Below are positions 1 to 8,726 of a stretch of 64,000 nucleotides of DNA, piece by piece. Position 1 is the stretch's first letter, and each line of letters starts with the position of its first letter. The notes under the pieces are model-generated. The model did no database searches and had not been told where the DNA came from. It was given only the letters and a program-made list of their open reading frames with translations. Made by a program: the position numbers and the translations under genes. This DNA comes from Pseudogracilibacillus auburnensis (GTDB lineage: Bacteria > Bacillota > Bacilli > Bacillales > Amphibacillaceae), in NCBI RefSeq assembly GCF_003201975.1, contig NZ_QJJQ01000002.1, positions 124,001 to 188,000 on the forward strand, given 5' to 3'.

Positions 1-418
1 AAAAACCTTTCAACTCATCATGTTCGATTTCTTTATCAACCTCAAAGTTCTCATTCATACTATTAAATATTTCCTTATTAGAAACTGGTTGCCTATCATA
101 AAACATCATAATTAAGTTCCCATATGACCCATAAGAAGCACTATAATATAAATCACCTTCTGGAAGATAATAATTAATACCCATATGACCTATCTTATAA
201 TCGTCTGTAATAAAACCGGGCTTTAAAATCTCTTTCTGTTTTTCCATCGCTGTTTCTATTACTTTTCGTTCGTCAAGCGGATTTTTTTGATCAATTAGTT
301 GATTATTAATTTCTCCCTCTTTGCTAAGAGAATCATGCAATGCTTCAAACACTCCCGTAATGTAGCTACAGCCTGACAGCAACATACTAACCAAGATAAG
401 ACAAACAATTCTTTTCAT
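1..418 (-). CDS. Putative lipoprotein, 3' end outside window
   Basis: An open frame runs from an ATG at 418 leftward off the window edge, giving 139 codons without a stop. The N-terminus has two basic residues, a hydrophobic stretch and the lipobox LLSGC, so it should be exported and lipid-anchored at the membrane outer face. A GGAG ribosome site lies about 8 bases upstream of the start. The mature part is polar, rich in Asp, Glu and Lys, and I recognise no domain in it. It may be a small Bacillus-type lipoprotein of unknown role. The next gene on the same strand is also a small lipoprotein, but a probable terminator separates the two, so they are probably transcribed separately. Confidence 0.72.
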   Translation of the reverse strand, partial: MKRIVCLILVSMLLSGCSYITGVFEALHDSLSKEGEINNQLIDQKNPLDERKVIETAMEKQKEILKPGFITDDYKIGHMGINYYLPEGDLYYSASYGSYGNLIMMFYDRQPVSNKEIFNSMNENFEVDKEIEHDELKGF

Positions 419-581
419 TCTATATATCTCCCTACTCAAAAAAATAAATTAAGAGTCCGAATAAACCGTATCAAAATAAACAATCACACACAAGAGCCTA
501 AAGTTGCAAGGGCAGATAATTGATCTAAGACTTTTTAATGAAAAAAATCGATTTTACCTCTTGAAATTTGTACTGTAAATA

Positions 582-613
582 TAAAAAAGAAACTGCTCAG
601 TTTGAACAGCTTC
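582..613 (-). terminator. Rho-independent terminator, leftward
   Basis: Bases 589-613 form a 12-pair stem with two mismatches (GAAGCTGTTC paired with GAGCAGTTTC when read on the minus strand), followed in that direction by six T. It lies downstream of the lipoprotein gene at 839-1231. The rest of 421-838 holds no convincing gene. Confidence 0.6.
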
Positions 614-838
614 TAAAAAAAGATATGTTGGAATTATGTCTAAAAACTAGAGTCATTAATAATTGTTATGTAAACAGCTAAAGAAAAAGATAACCGCTCT
701 ATTCTTTTACAGTATTAACCTGCTTCATCGGGGCAACAATAACAATTTACATGAACCTAATGTAGTACTTACCTAAATAATTTTATAGTAGCCCCTTTGT
801 TTATTTTTTTAGAACACCCAATTCATAGCCGCGTCTCC

Positions 839-1231
839 CTATCGGTCAATTTTTATTACACTTTTCGTCGGCGTAAGATAGTCTTGTTCCTTCATGGAAA
901 AATCGGATTGCAAACGATCTATTTCGACATAGTAAATTGCTTCTCCTTCATTCAAAAATACAAGTAAATAAATATCGTCTCGATAGTCAATATTGCTTGG
1001 ATCCTTAAACCCCTTTATTTGCTCTTCGATACTTTCTTGAGGTGTGTAGGGCGTTATTAGAAATGCTTTTTCCCAAGTAAAATCGGTTAACATCGCTATG
1101 TCTATCTCACTATTTTGTGAGTCTTTGACAACCGAATAGATAGCCTCTTCTAATTCCTTATGTTGCTGAGTGTGTTGACTACACCCCCTTAACAATAAAA
1201 TAGATAAAATGACAATCATAATTCTGTTCAA
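839..1231 (-). CDS. Small putative lipoprotein, unknown function
   Basis: This 130-residue protein has a short signal peptide (MNRIMIVILSILLL) followed by RGC at residues 15-17. That resembles a lipobox, but Arg at the -2 position is unusual, so lipidation is likely rather than certain. The mature part is acidic with no cysteine, and it alternates hydrophobic strand-like stretches with charged loops; the segment around DFTWEKAFLI suggests a compact globular fold. A GGTGG-containing ribosome site precedes the ATG. I do not recognise a named family. It stands alone between a repeat-rich spacer and a probable terminator. Confidence 0.65.
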   Translation of the reverse strand: MNRIMIVILSILLLRGCSQHTQQHKELEEAIYSVVKDSQNSEIDIAMLTDFTWEKAFLITPYTPQESIEEQIKGFKDPSNIDYRDDIYLLVFLNEGEAIYYVEIDRLQSDFSMKEQDYLTPTKSVIKIDR

Positions 1232-1423
1232 ATCAAAACCACCTTTGTGGTATTACTATACTAACTAGGTAATCCTATTTATCATGTTATCATTTTTTAA
1301 CTAATAGATTAAATCCATCTCACCAATATTAATGTAGTGAGATATTTTTTTGTTTTAATAACGGAAAACAATTTCATCATTCATTATTTCAGTTAAAAAT
1401 CCGAACAACGGATTAGTTACTAG

Positions 1424-1708
1424 TTTCCACTCTAGATGGTCGCTTTTTAGCGGATCACCGTTAATCCAACTCCTAAGCTAAAGCCCTACTAGTCTTACAT
1501 GTGCCTTTCCTGAGGTCACTGAAAAACATATTTTGGAAATTATTTTCCCCACTTTGATCCTAAAATCGAATGAAAAACGGCATCCATTCCCCACTTTCAT
1601 AAGGAATTTCACATGAATTTTGGGAATGGATTTGCATACGTTAAAAAATAGTGGACTTTTTCAGTGGCCTACCTTTCCTCCCACAGGAGTCGACCACCTA
1701 GAGTGAAA
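1424..1708. repeat. Nested inverted repeat, MITE-like
   Basis: An outer inverted pair (1424-1442 and 1691-1708, matching apart from one base substitution and one gap) encloses an inner pair at 1513-1526 and 1657-1670. The inner pair reads AGGTCACTGAAAAA against AGGCCACTGAAAAA, 13 of 14 identical. Inside these lies a third pair, TCCATTCC with GGAATGGA. No open frame fits inside. The 158-bp inner unit has the form of a non-autonomous element or the joined ends of a deleted insertion sequence. Which transposase family would act on it cannot be told from this window. Confidence 0.5.
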
Positions 1709-1966
1709 GCTTAGATAAAAGTTACAATACGCGAATAGTAAGTTTTTTCAGTGTCTAATGTTCGGATTTATTCTTGGAATTAACATGTATGAAATTGACC
1801 CAATTTCATAAGTCATCTTCATTCAAATCCATTTATCCCTACTCACTAAGGACCAAATATTGGTATCGTTAGTGAATTACTAACAATATCCTCTCAAAAC
1901 CTTGTCAGTTCAACGTTTTATTTATAATTCAGTAAAAACTGCTTTTCAGACATCCCCAATATTTTT

Positions 1967-2126
1967 CGCACTTCTTAATAAAATTTGCGCACTTACCTTC
2001 TTTTTTCCGCACTTCATATGAAATTTACGCACTTGCTCTCTTTTTTCCGCACTTCATATAAAATTTACGCACTTACCCTCTTTTTTTCCGCACTTCAAGA
2101 AAAATTTACGCACTTATTTTCGGTAT
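1967..2126. repeat. Tandem repeat, four units of 40-41 bp
   Basis: Four units start at 1967, 2008, 2048 and 2089. Each has two CGCACTT-type copies separated by an A/T-rich linker (AAAATTT) and a C/T-rich linker ending in a T tract. This gives about eight regularly spaced, same-orientation GCACTT motifs in 160 bases. The array begins about 350 bp before the symporter gene and ends about 190 bp before it. Confidence 0.75.
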
Positions 2127-2318
2127 CTACCATATATGTGTAAATTTCAACCTACTCTGCGCTTCTCTTTTTCATTAGAAAGGTTTGCTGTACCTTTTCC
2201 ACTCTATTACTCTCTAATTCTTCCTAATATTTATGAACCTTGTACATAAAATATAGAGACAACCATTAAATCAAGGTGGTGAATGGAAACCTATTAAAAC
2301 TTTCAAGGAGGAAGATCA

Positions 2319-3758
2319 ATGAGTAACATCATTTTAATTGAATTTATTGTTTATTTTATTGTCATCATTGGAATTGCTTATATGACGAGTCGGACAAAGT
2401 TAAATCACGCGATATTCATTTTAGGAGGGAAAAAGCTTCCGGGTTGGGCACTTGCTTTTTCAGAGCGGGCAACAGGAGAATCCGCCTGGCTTTTGTTAGG
2501 ATTTACGGGGTTTGTGTTTGCAACGGGGCTTGCTGGCATTTGGGTTGCTATCGGAATCACTTCGGGAATTATCTTCTCTTGGTTAGTATTAGCACGAAGG
2601 TTTCGGGAAGAAGCAGATAAATATAATATATTAACACTTCCCGATTATTTAGCTGTTAAATTTTCTCAAAAAGCAGATTTTATTAGATGGGTTACGACGA
2701 TCCTAATTGCTAGTTTTTTCATGTTTTATGTTGGAGCTCAATTAGCTGGTGCTGGAAAATTATTTCTAACTACGTTTGATATAAATGAATCGACAGGCAT
2801 CGTTATTGCAACGGTCGTCATAATGGCAACAGCATTTTTTGGGGGTTTTTTATCCGTCGTCTGGACAGATATGATACAAAGTATGATGATGCTACTAACG
2901 TTAGTCGTGCTTCCCATCGTTGCATTTATCTATCTTAGTACAAATGATCTATCGATTGCGACCTCATTAGGAACAGCAGGAGAAGGTTTCGATTCTTGGT
3001 TGGGTGGTGTCACTGGATTTTCCATTGGAGTATTATTTTTTAATAACTTCTCATGGTTTTTTGGTTATTTAGGAGGGCAACCACAGTTAAGTGCACGGTT
3101 TATGGCTTTAAAGAATGACCAAGAAGCAAAACAAGGAATTACCGTGGCAATCATTTGGACATTCCTTGCTTATACCGGTGCTTTTCTTATCGGTATTGCT
3201 GCCATTGCGATGTATCAACAAGGAACATTTACTGATGTTGAGACTGTTTTACCACATATGATTTTAGATTTGATGCCACCATGGATAGCTGGTATATTAC
3301 TAGCCGGAATTATGGCGGCAATTATTACGACTGCTAATTCCCAACTAATGGTCGTGACAAGTTCAGTCAGTGAAGACATTATTCATAAAACACTTGGCAT
3401 GAAATTAAAAGATAAACAGTTAGTAACGATTTCGCGATTCACTATACTTGGTGTTGGCCTAATCGGTATGGCAATTGCTCTAACATCAACATCGTTATTG
3501 TATTTAGTTGTCAGTTGGGCATGGGCCGGAGTCGGTGGAACTTTATCTCCTGCAATTCTCATGACTTTCTTTTGGAGACGTTATTCAAGCGCCGGCCTAA
3601 TTGCAACGATTGTATCAGGATTTATCTTTACATTATTATGGATTAGCACTCCACTAGATGAAATCATTACATCACGGTTTTCCACCTTTTTTATCGCCCT
3701 CCTCTTTGGAATCGCCTTTAGCCTCATCGTACCTGATAAAAAGAAAGGGTCGAATTAA
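2319..3758 (+). CDS. Sodium:solute symporter, proline-permease-like
   Basis: This 479-residue protein belongs to the solute:sodium symporter (SSS) family, at the usual length for PutP/OpuE-type carriers with about 13 membrane spans. The N-terminal region GGKKLPGWALAFSERATGES matches the typical first-helix/loop region of this family, and FFGGFLSVVWTDMIQS (around residues 180-196) matches the conserved SSS signature region. It should import a small solute such as proline with sodium. The start follows a strong AAGGAGG site. It is a single-gene unit closed by a strong hairpin. No catabolic partner lies next to it, so the substrate is not fixed by context; compatible-solute or proline uptake is an inference from family resemblance. 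Confidence 0.87.
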   Translation: MSNIILIEFIVYFIVIIGIAYMTSRTKLNHAIFILGGKKLPGWALAFSERATGESAWLLLGFTGFVFATGLAGIWVAIGITSGIIFSWLVLARRFREEADKYNILTLPDYLAVKFSQKADFIRWVTTILIASFFMFYVGAQLAGAGKLFLTTFDINESTGIVIATVVIMATAFFGGFLSVVWTDMIQSMMMLLTLVVLPIVAFIYLSTNDLSIATSLGTAGEGFDSWLGGVTGFSIGVLFFNNFSWFFGYLGGQPQLSARFMALKNDQEAKQGITVAIIWTFLAYTGAFLIGIAAIAMYQQGTFTDVETVLPHMILDLMPPWIAGILLAGIMAAIITTANSQLMVVTSSVSEDIIHKTLGMKLKDKQLVTISRFTILGVGLIGMAIALTSTSLLYLVVSWAWAGVGGTLSPAILMTFFWRRYSSAGLIATIVSGFIFTLLWISTPLDEIITSRFSTFFIALLFGIAFSLIVPDKKKGSN

Positions 3759-3765
3759 ATAGGAA

Positions 3766-3810
3766 AAAGAAGTAATCGCTAAGCAGCAGATGCGATTACT
3801 TCTTTATTTG
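3766..3810. terminator. Bidirectional terminator
   Basis: A perfect 14-base stem (AAAGAAGTAATCGC with its complement at 3792-3805) encloses a 12-base loop, with T-rich tracts on both strands. It sits between the convergent symporter and permease genes and can end both. A near-copy of this stem lies at 63236-63276. Confidence 0.88.
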
Positions 3811-3843
3811 ACGGAGAAGATGCAAGCTCTATTAATTAGCTAT

Positions 3844-4761
3844 TTACATAAAAGCATCTTTCTTTTTCGGAACTTGCTGTAAACCTTGTGCAAGCATATT
3901 AAAGGTAAAAATCGTAAAAGTCATCGCAAAAGCTGGCCAAAATGCAATCCAAATTGGTCCACGAATATCCATAAAAGCATTCGCCAACAACATCGGCCAA
4001 GAATAGGAAATATTCTCAATTTCAAATTGTGCTGGATCGACCTGCACTAATGCTTGCGAAATAAAAATGCCAATAAATCCTAGTTGACCGAGCAAAAACA
4101 TTACTTTGCCCAAATCAGAAATAATATAAACAATCATTCTCTCATATAGAAAAGGTAAATAATATGACTTGAGCATTTTAAATGGTCCGGCACCAATTGC
4201 AAGTCCACTAAGCATATATTCCTTGCCAGCCAGCACATCAAAATCTCCCTTCATTGTATGTGCCACCCTACCAGCTTCCACTAATGCGATAATGACAATC
4301 ATCCAAAAGGGACGTGCATCTGTTAGTAGCACAGGAGGCAAAATAGCCAGCATGACAACGATTACAATCGTAGGTACATAGGAAAAAAACGCGTTCAAAC
4401 TTTTAATTAGTGTATCCATTCCTAACACCCTTTTATGAGCTAGAAAAGAGAGTGGTATTGCAACAGCATAACGAATAATCGTCACAAGAAGTACGATTAG
4501 TAGTGTTTCCCTAGCTCCCATTACAATTAAACTGAGCATGTCCCTACCTTTTCGATCCGTACCAAACCAATACTCACTAGAAGGCTCAAATGGTGGGGCA
4601 AATATAGCCCCATCGATTCGCCTATAATCTTCCTGTTTCAGCTCTGCATCAACGAATGGTAAATATTCACCAAATAATGCCGCTACAAGCAAAACCATTA
4701 ACATGACGAACCCACAGTAAAGTAACAAGTTTTTTCTGATAAATCGTGTAATTTTAATCAT
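3844..4761 (-). CDS. ABC permease, OppC/DppC-like
   Basis: This 305-residue integral membrane protein resembles the second permease of peptide/nickel-type ABC importers. It has one N-terminal helix, an extracellular loop carrying the family-typical WFGTDRKGRD segment (about residues 65-74), then five more helices. The cytoplasmic EAA-type loop is at EYMLSGLAIGAGPFKM (about 182-197), which contacts the ATPase. Its ATG overlaps the stop of the upstream permease by four bases, so the two are translationally coupled. Odd point: no binding protein or ATPase gene lies next to the pair, so the rest of the transporter must be encoded elsewhere. The substrate is unknown. Confidence 0.82.
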   Translation of the reverse strand: MIKITRFIRKNLLLYCGFVMLMVLLVAALFGEYLPFVDAELKQEDYRRIDGAIFAPPFEPSSEYWFGTDRKGRDMLSLIVMGARETLLIVLLVTIIRYAVAIPLSFLAHKRVLGMDTLIKSLNAFFSYVPTIVIVVMLAILPPVLLTDARPFWMIVIIALVEAGRVAHTMKGDFDVLAGKEYMLSGLAIGAGPFKMLKSYYLPFLYERMIVYIISDLGKVMFLLGQLGFIGIFISQALVQVDPAQFEIENISYSWPMLLANAFMDIRGPIWIAFWPAFAMTFTIFTFNMLAQGLQQVPKKKDAFM

Positions 4762-5657
4762 ATACCATCCACATCCTTAGGCATGACCCGTCCCCGCGCA
4801 AATTGAGATACCATCACAACTAGATACATTAAGAGCAGAAATGGGATGAAAAATAAAACTGCTCGGACAGATTCATAGGCAAAAATACTTTCTAACAATT
4901 GATAGCCTGCTCCATTATAATTGGATAATTTTTCAATGATCGGTAGACTCGATAAAATATAAAGCATCACCATATGGGACTGATTCACAATGGTTGCCCA
5001 AGCGTTCCAAAATATATGAGCGAGAACTTGCCGTCTGTTCATCCCTTTCGCAAACGCTGTACGGACATACTCCTCCCCTACTTCGTTTTCCATGGAAACT
5101 GCTGTCATCTTCACCATATGAAATAATGGATAGATCGTTAAGGAAACACATGGGATGATAAAACTGTACCAATCTTCATTATTGTATAAATTAAAACTAG
5201 GAAAGCCATGAATCATCGCTAAAATAAATATGTATTGTACCGTAATAAATAGGAAAAAATCAGGAATAGAGGCTAACATCCAAGATAAGAAAGAAAAAAT
5301 ACGACCTCGTCTCTTATTTCTAATATAAAATAACCATATACCTAAAGCTGTTCCAATTGTCGTGGACAGTAAAAATGCTGGAATAACTATTTTTAAACTA
5401 CGCAGCAAAAACCTTACTAACTCTTCCGTAAATGGCACACCACCTGGCGTTGTCCCAAACCCTTTTTCCTCTTTAAAATAAGTAAGAAATTCATTGATAT
5501 TTTCCTTATATAACGCCATTGTAAAAGGATAGTCTGCTTCAAATTTCAATCCACCGAGACTATGTATTTCCATTTCTTTTGGAAGTAACAAAATTAAAAT
5601 AAATACAACCATTACTAAAAAGAAAATAACTGTATTTCTAGTAACCTTCCATACCAT
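4758..5657 (-). CDS. ABC permease, OppB/DppB-like
   Basis: This protein of about 299 residues is the first permease of the same peptide-type importer pair. It has a single N-terminal helix, a long extracellular loop (residues about 30-75) and five more helices. An EAA-like loop is visible near EEYVRTAFAKGMNRRQVL. The reading frame opens upstream at 5723, but a GGGGGG ribosome site sits six bases before the ATG at 5657, giving MVWKVTRN as the likely N-terminus. It overlaps oppC-like by four bases. Like its partner it is separated from any ATPase or binding protein, which is unusual for the family. Confidence 0.8.
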   Translation of the reverse strand: MVWKVTRNTVIFFLVMVVFILILLLPKEMEIHSLGGLKFEADYPFTMALYKENINEFLTYFKEEKGFGTTPGGVPFTEELVRFLLRSLKIVIPAFLLSTTIGTALGIWLFYIRNKRRGRIFSFLSWMLASIPDFFLFITVQYIFILAMIHGFPSFNLYNNEDWYSFIIPCVSLTIYPLFHMVKMTAVSMENEVGEEYVRTAFAKGMNRRQVLAHIFWNAWATIVNQSHMVMLYILSSLPIIEKLSNYNGAGYQLLESIFAYESVRAVLFFIPFLLLMYLVVMVSQFARGRVMPKDVDGI

Positions 5658-5840
5658 TAGCATCCCCCCTGCAACTTTTTTCCAAGTTATGACAATATTA
5701 GCGTAAAGGAGATAATGTGTCAAATTGTTCTAAATTTAATGTAGTAAAGCTGGAAAGTAAACCGATATAATAAGTTGCGTAATGTAAGGGGTGGGTAAAA
5801 TCTTTTATTCAAAACTCAATATCACCTCATCTTTGGGAGA

Positions 5841-6458
5841 CTAATTTTTTACAACATAATCTGCCTTTAAACAAGGACTACACTTTTCTTGATCATATTC
5901 CTCAGCGGGAAAATAGCGTTTTTCATATTTTTCTAAAATTTTCGCATGATTTCCAATATAGGTATCCCTAGCCAGAACCCTTTGCAACCGCTTCTCCTTT
6001 GACACGTCTATATAAATCACAAAGTCAAAGTATGCCCTTAGTTCCAAACGCTGAATAAATACTCCTTCTACTAAAACAATCGTATCATTATCAATGAAAA
6101 TAGTTTCTTTTTTATATGTATCGTGCTCTTTATCGTACAGTTCTATGGCTTGATTTATTTTTTTACCCATTTTAATCGGAGTAAAAATTTGGTCAATGAC
6201 ACACTGATAACGCCACTGATCGTTGTAATAACATGACCATTCGGGAGCATTTGCATGATACCGAATACGTTTAGGGTGGATAAAATCGTCCATATGTAGG
6301 AGAACAGTAGAGAATCCTTCCGCTTCTAAATTTTTTTTAAGTTCTTGTGAATAAGATGTTTTAGCAGCTCCTCCAAGTCCATCAATTCCAATTAAGAGGG
6401 GATTACGTTTATTAGTACTGTGCAGGTTGATCATTCGTTCTACAATATTTTTCATCAT
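5841..6458 (-). CDS. Uridine-kinase-like P-loop kinase
   Basis: This soluble protein of about 205 residues has a Walker A variant GLGGAAKTS near its N-terminus, a DDF motif (LLHMDDFIHP) typical of uridine kinase/phosphoribulokinase-like enzymes, a Walker B-like stretch IVLVEGVF, and the arginine-rich lid RLQRVLARD. These place it with uridine-kinase-like NTPases that phosphorylate a small hydroxyl compound. The Ala in place of the usual Gly before Lys-Thr/Ser in the P-loop is a minor oddity. An in-frame ATG at 6473 lies on top of the ribosome site; AAGGAGAT sits four bases before the ATG at 6458, so I use that start. It is monocistronic and the substrate is not evident. Confidence 0.75.
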   Translation of the reverse strand: MMKNIVERMINLHSTNKRNPLLIGIDGLGGAAKTSYSQELKKNLEAEGFSTVLLHMDDFIHPKRIRYHANAPEWSCYYNDQWRYQCVIDQIFTPIKMGKKINQAIELYDKEHDTYKKETIFIDNDTIVLVEGVFIQRLELRAYFDFVIYIDVSKEKRLQRVLARDTYIGNHAKILEKYEKRYFPAEEYDQEKCSPCLKADYVVKN

Positions 6459-6700
6459 GTTGATCTCCTTCATCTATTTTTAATGTACAGCATTGTAATG
6501 ATATGTAAACTTTTCGGAAAATCTCTAACAGTGAAGGGATCTAAATCACTATTTTTCCACTTCTTTAAGTAGTTTTTGATCAATTAAATAGATGATCATT
6601 CAGTATAATCGAGTATGTACTCAAGGTATTCCCCAGCCAACCACTATTCCATTAGATTTTTCCCTACAATTCATTCGTAGTTCTATTCCCGCTTCTAACT

Positions 6701-6737
6701 AAAAAAAGGTGCCTCTCTTTATCAAGATTAGCACCTT
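6701..6737 (-). terminator. Rho-independent terminator, leftward
   Basis: AAGGTGC (6706-6712) pairs with GCACCTT (6731-6737). On the minus strand the stem is followed by seven T. It lies just downstream of the YhgE-like gene and ends the exporter operon. Confidence 0.82.
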
Positions 6738-6755
6738 CAAGTTTACATTCATCCT

Positions 6756-8576
6756 TTATGAAAATAACTCCTTTAATCGAACCCAGAACCCTTTTTTTCC
6801 CTCTACTGGTTCTTTCGTTGTTTCAGATTCTTCGGATTTAATGCTCTCTGTTTTCATCACAAATTGTACAGAATTCACTTTACCGTTTTCAGTAGAAACA
6901 AAAGATACGGCTTCAAAATCGGATTTATCATATTCGGCAATCATCTGGCCGATTTCCTTTGTTATTTGTTCCGGTAAATCGCTAGTAGACTGTTGCAATC
7001 TCATTGTTCCATTGTGAAGTTCAGTGGCACCATTTTCTAATTCCTTCGTTCCATCCGCCAATTCTCCGATTCCATTGTGCAACTCCCCATAAGAGTTAGA
7101 CAATTGGCTCACTCCCCCAGTATATGCCACCAAGCCAGTATGAAATGTATGATAGTTGGTAGACAGCAACTTGATTCCTTCTTGGAATTGGGCAAAACCT
7201 TCTGAAACGTCCATATCTCCTAATGAAGAAGAAAGTTCATTTACCATCGTATCAACGTTATCAGCCATTTCATGCAACGAACTAATTACACCATCCAATG
7301 TAGTACCGACTGCGTCGAAAGCTTGCTTTACTTGGGTGTAAGTCCCTTTCGCAGTTTGGGCAGCAGTATACGTTTGAACTAATTGATCGACGATTTGTGG
7401 ATCTGCCCCATTTTTATATAAATCTTGGATTTCTTTTTCCGTCATGTCATAAGTAGGAATAGCTTGCATCGAATCATCCAATGCATTGTAGGCATCCACG
7501 TAATTTTTATTTAACGTAGCTAAACCGGCAGCCGCTTCTCTTAATCCACTCGAAAGTGAAGATAGTCCATCTGTTAATTGTTTCCCTTCACTTATATCTA
7601 TCTCTCCTATATCATCAAGCGAGCTACTTAGCTTTTCAAGTGCTTGATTCATTTCCTTAGAGCCATCCACCAGTTCAGAGGAAGCTTCGTCAAGTTCAGA
7701 AATCCCATCATTGAATTTACTAGAACCGTCTTCTAAGGCTACGACACCATTATTTATTTCATTAATCCCATTTTTTAGTTCTCCGACCACTGCATTTATG
7801 TCCGCCATAGCATCTTGCAACGTTTTCATGTCACCCGTCATCTCATCTGTATCCGGTGTATCAATGTTAAACGATGAAGGAACACCCGTAATATCGATGC
7901 CATCTAACTCAAAATCAACTACATCTGCTTCCACAACAAGTTCTTCTTCATTTTGAGGCATAACCGTAAAAGTCACTTGCTTATTCTTGCCAGCATTTGC
8001 GATCATTCCATCTTCTGCCTTCAATTTTGTAAAAAGATTTGTATCAAAAGAAAGTGAGATTTGTAAGACATAGTTTTCAAAAAATACGGAATCAGCCTTC
8101 TCATTAGCAGTAGTTTCAATGTGAATTTTTACTTGCCCGTCTTTTCCAGCCAACTCCTCGGGAGAAATTTCTTTCCCATCCAAGTAATAAAAAATGGATA
8201 TATCCCAAGGCAAAGCTCCTTCATTCATATTTCCTTGGTAATAATATTTCCCCTCTTCTGCGGTAAATTGTACTTGATTCCCCACCTGTTCAATCTCCGT
8301 TAAATCGGTTAAGTTTTTCAAGCTAGAATAAGTACCATGATCAATCATTTTTCCTGCTTTTGTCACATCAAATGCGTTTACAACATAAATCTCTTGCTTT
8401 TCACCTTGAGCCGTTAATGTTGCATAGACGACCTCATCTTTAGCAGTAAATTTCCCATCCCCATCAACTTCTTCCGATTTGCTTGCCGTTGTAGAGGCTG
8501 GTATAAGAAATGAGGGTAACAGTAAAATAACGGCTACGAAAACAAGTATTATTTTTTTCATTCTCCTCATCATCAT
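6756..8576 (-). CDS. YhgE/Pip-like exported coiled protein
   Basis: This 606-residue protein starts with a signal-peptide-like helix (LVFAVILLLPSFLIPAS). A beta-rich extracellular part of about 200 residues follows, then a long region (about 220-530) of repeated motifs of the form L-x-D/N-G-x-x-x-L, for example ELADGTKELENGATELHNG. This pattern is characteristic of YhgE/Pip-type proteins and of ESX-associated YueB relatives. Unlike full YhgE it has no C-terminal membrane domain; it ends in a basic tail. Three consecutive ATG codons follow an AAAGGGGAA site, so the true start may be 8570-8576. It lies 150 bp downstream of the MMPL exporter gene, suggesting it works as an accessory factor of that exporter at the cell surface. 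Confidence 0.72.
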   Translation of the reverse strand: MMMRRMKKIILVFVAVILLLPSFLIPASTTASKSEEVDGDGKFTAKDEVVYATLTAQGEKQEIYVVNAFDVTKAGKMIDHGTYSSLKNLTDLTEIEQVGNQVQFTAEEGKYYYQGNMNEGALPWDISIFYYLDGKEISPEELAGKDGQVKIHIETTANEKADSVFFENYVLQISLSFDTNLFTKLKAEDGMIANAGKNKQVTFTVMPQNEEELVVEADVVDFELDGIDITGVPSSFNIDTPDTDEMTGDMKTLQDAMADINAVVGELKNGINEINNGVVALEDGSSKFNDGISELDEASSELVDGSKEMNQALEKLSSSLDDIGEIDISEGKQLTDGLSSLSSGLREAAAGLATLNKNYVDAYNALDDSMQAIPTYDMTEKEIQDLYKNGADPQIVDQLVQTYTAAQTAKGTYTQVKQAFDAVGTTLDGVISSLHEMADNVDTMVNELSSSLGDMDVSEGFAQFQEGIKLLSTNYHTFHTGLVAYTGGVSQLSNSYGELHNGIGELADGTKELENGATELHNGTMRLQQSTSDLPEQITKEIGQMIAEYDKSDFEAVSFVSTENGKVNSVQFVMKTESIKSEESETTKEPVEGKKGFWVRLKELFS

Positions 8577-8726
8577 TTCCCCTTTAGAAAACTTGAATTA
8601 TCGTCCAGTGTTTGGCGAAAGCCTTAGTTGTACTTTACGAGCATAAACCTTTATAGTGGGATGGGCAAGCGTAGTTCCTCCCCGGCGCACTATTAGCCAG
8701 TTAACAGTAGGAAGATTCATCTTATC

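Larger units (their letters stand above)
1232..2318. other. Long gene-free spacer with repeats
   Basis: This 1.1-kb stretch has stops in all frames at short intervals and no credible gene. It holds a nested inverted repeat (1424-1708) and a tandem array of CGCACTT-containing units (1967-2126), annotated separately. The last 100 bases should carry the promoter and ribosome site (AAGGAGG) of the symporter gene at 2319. Confidence 0.6.
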
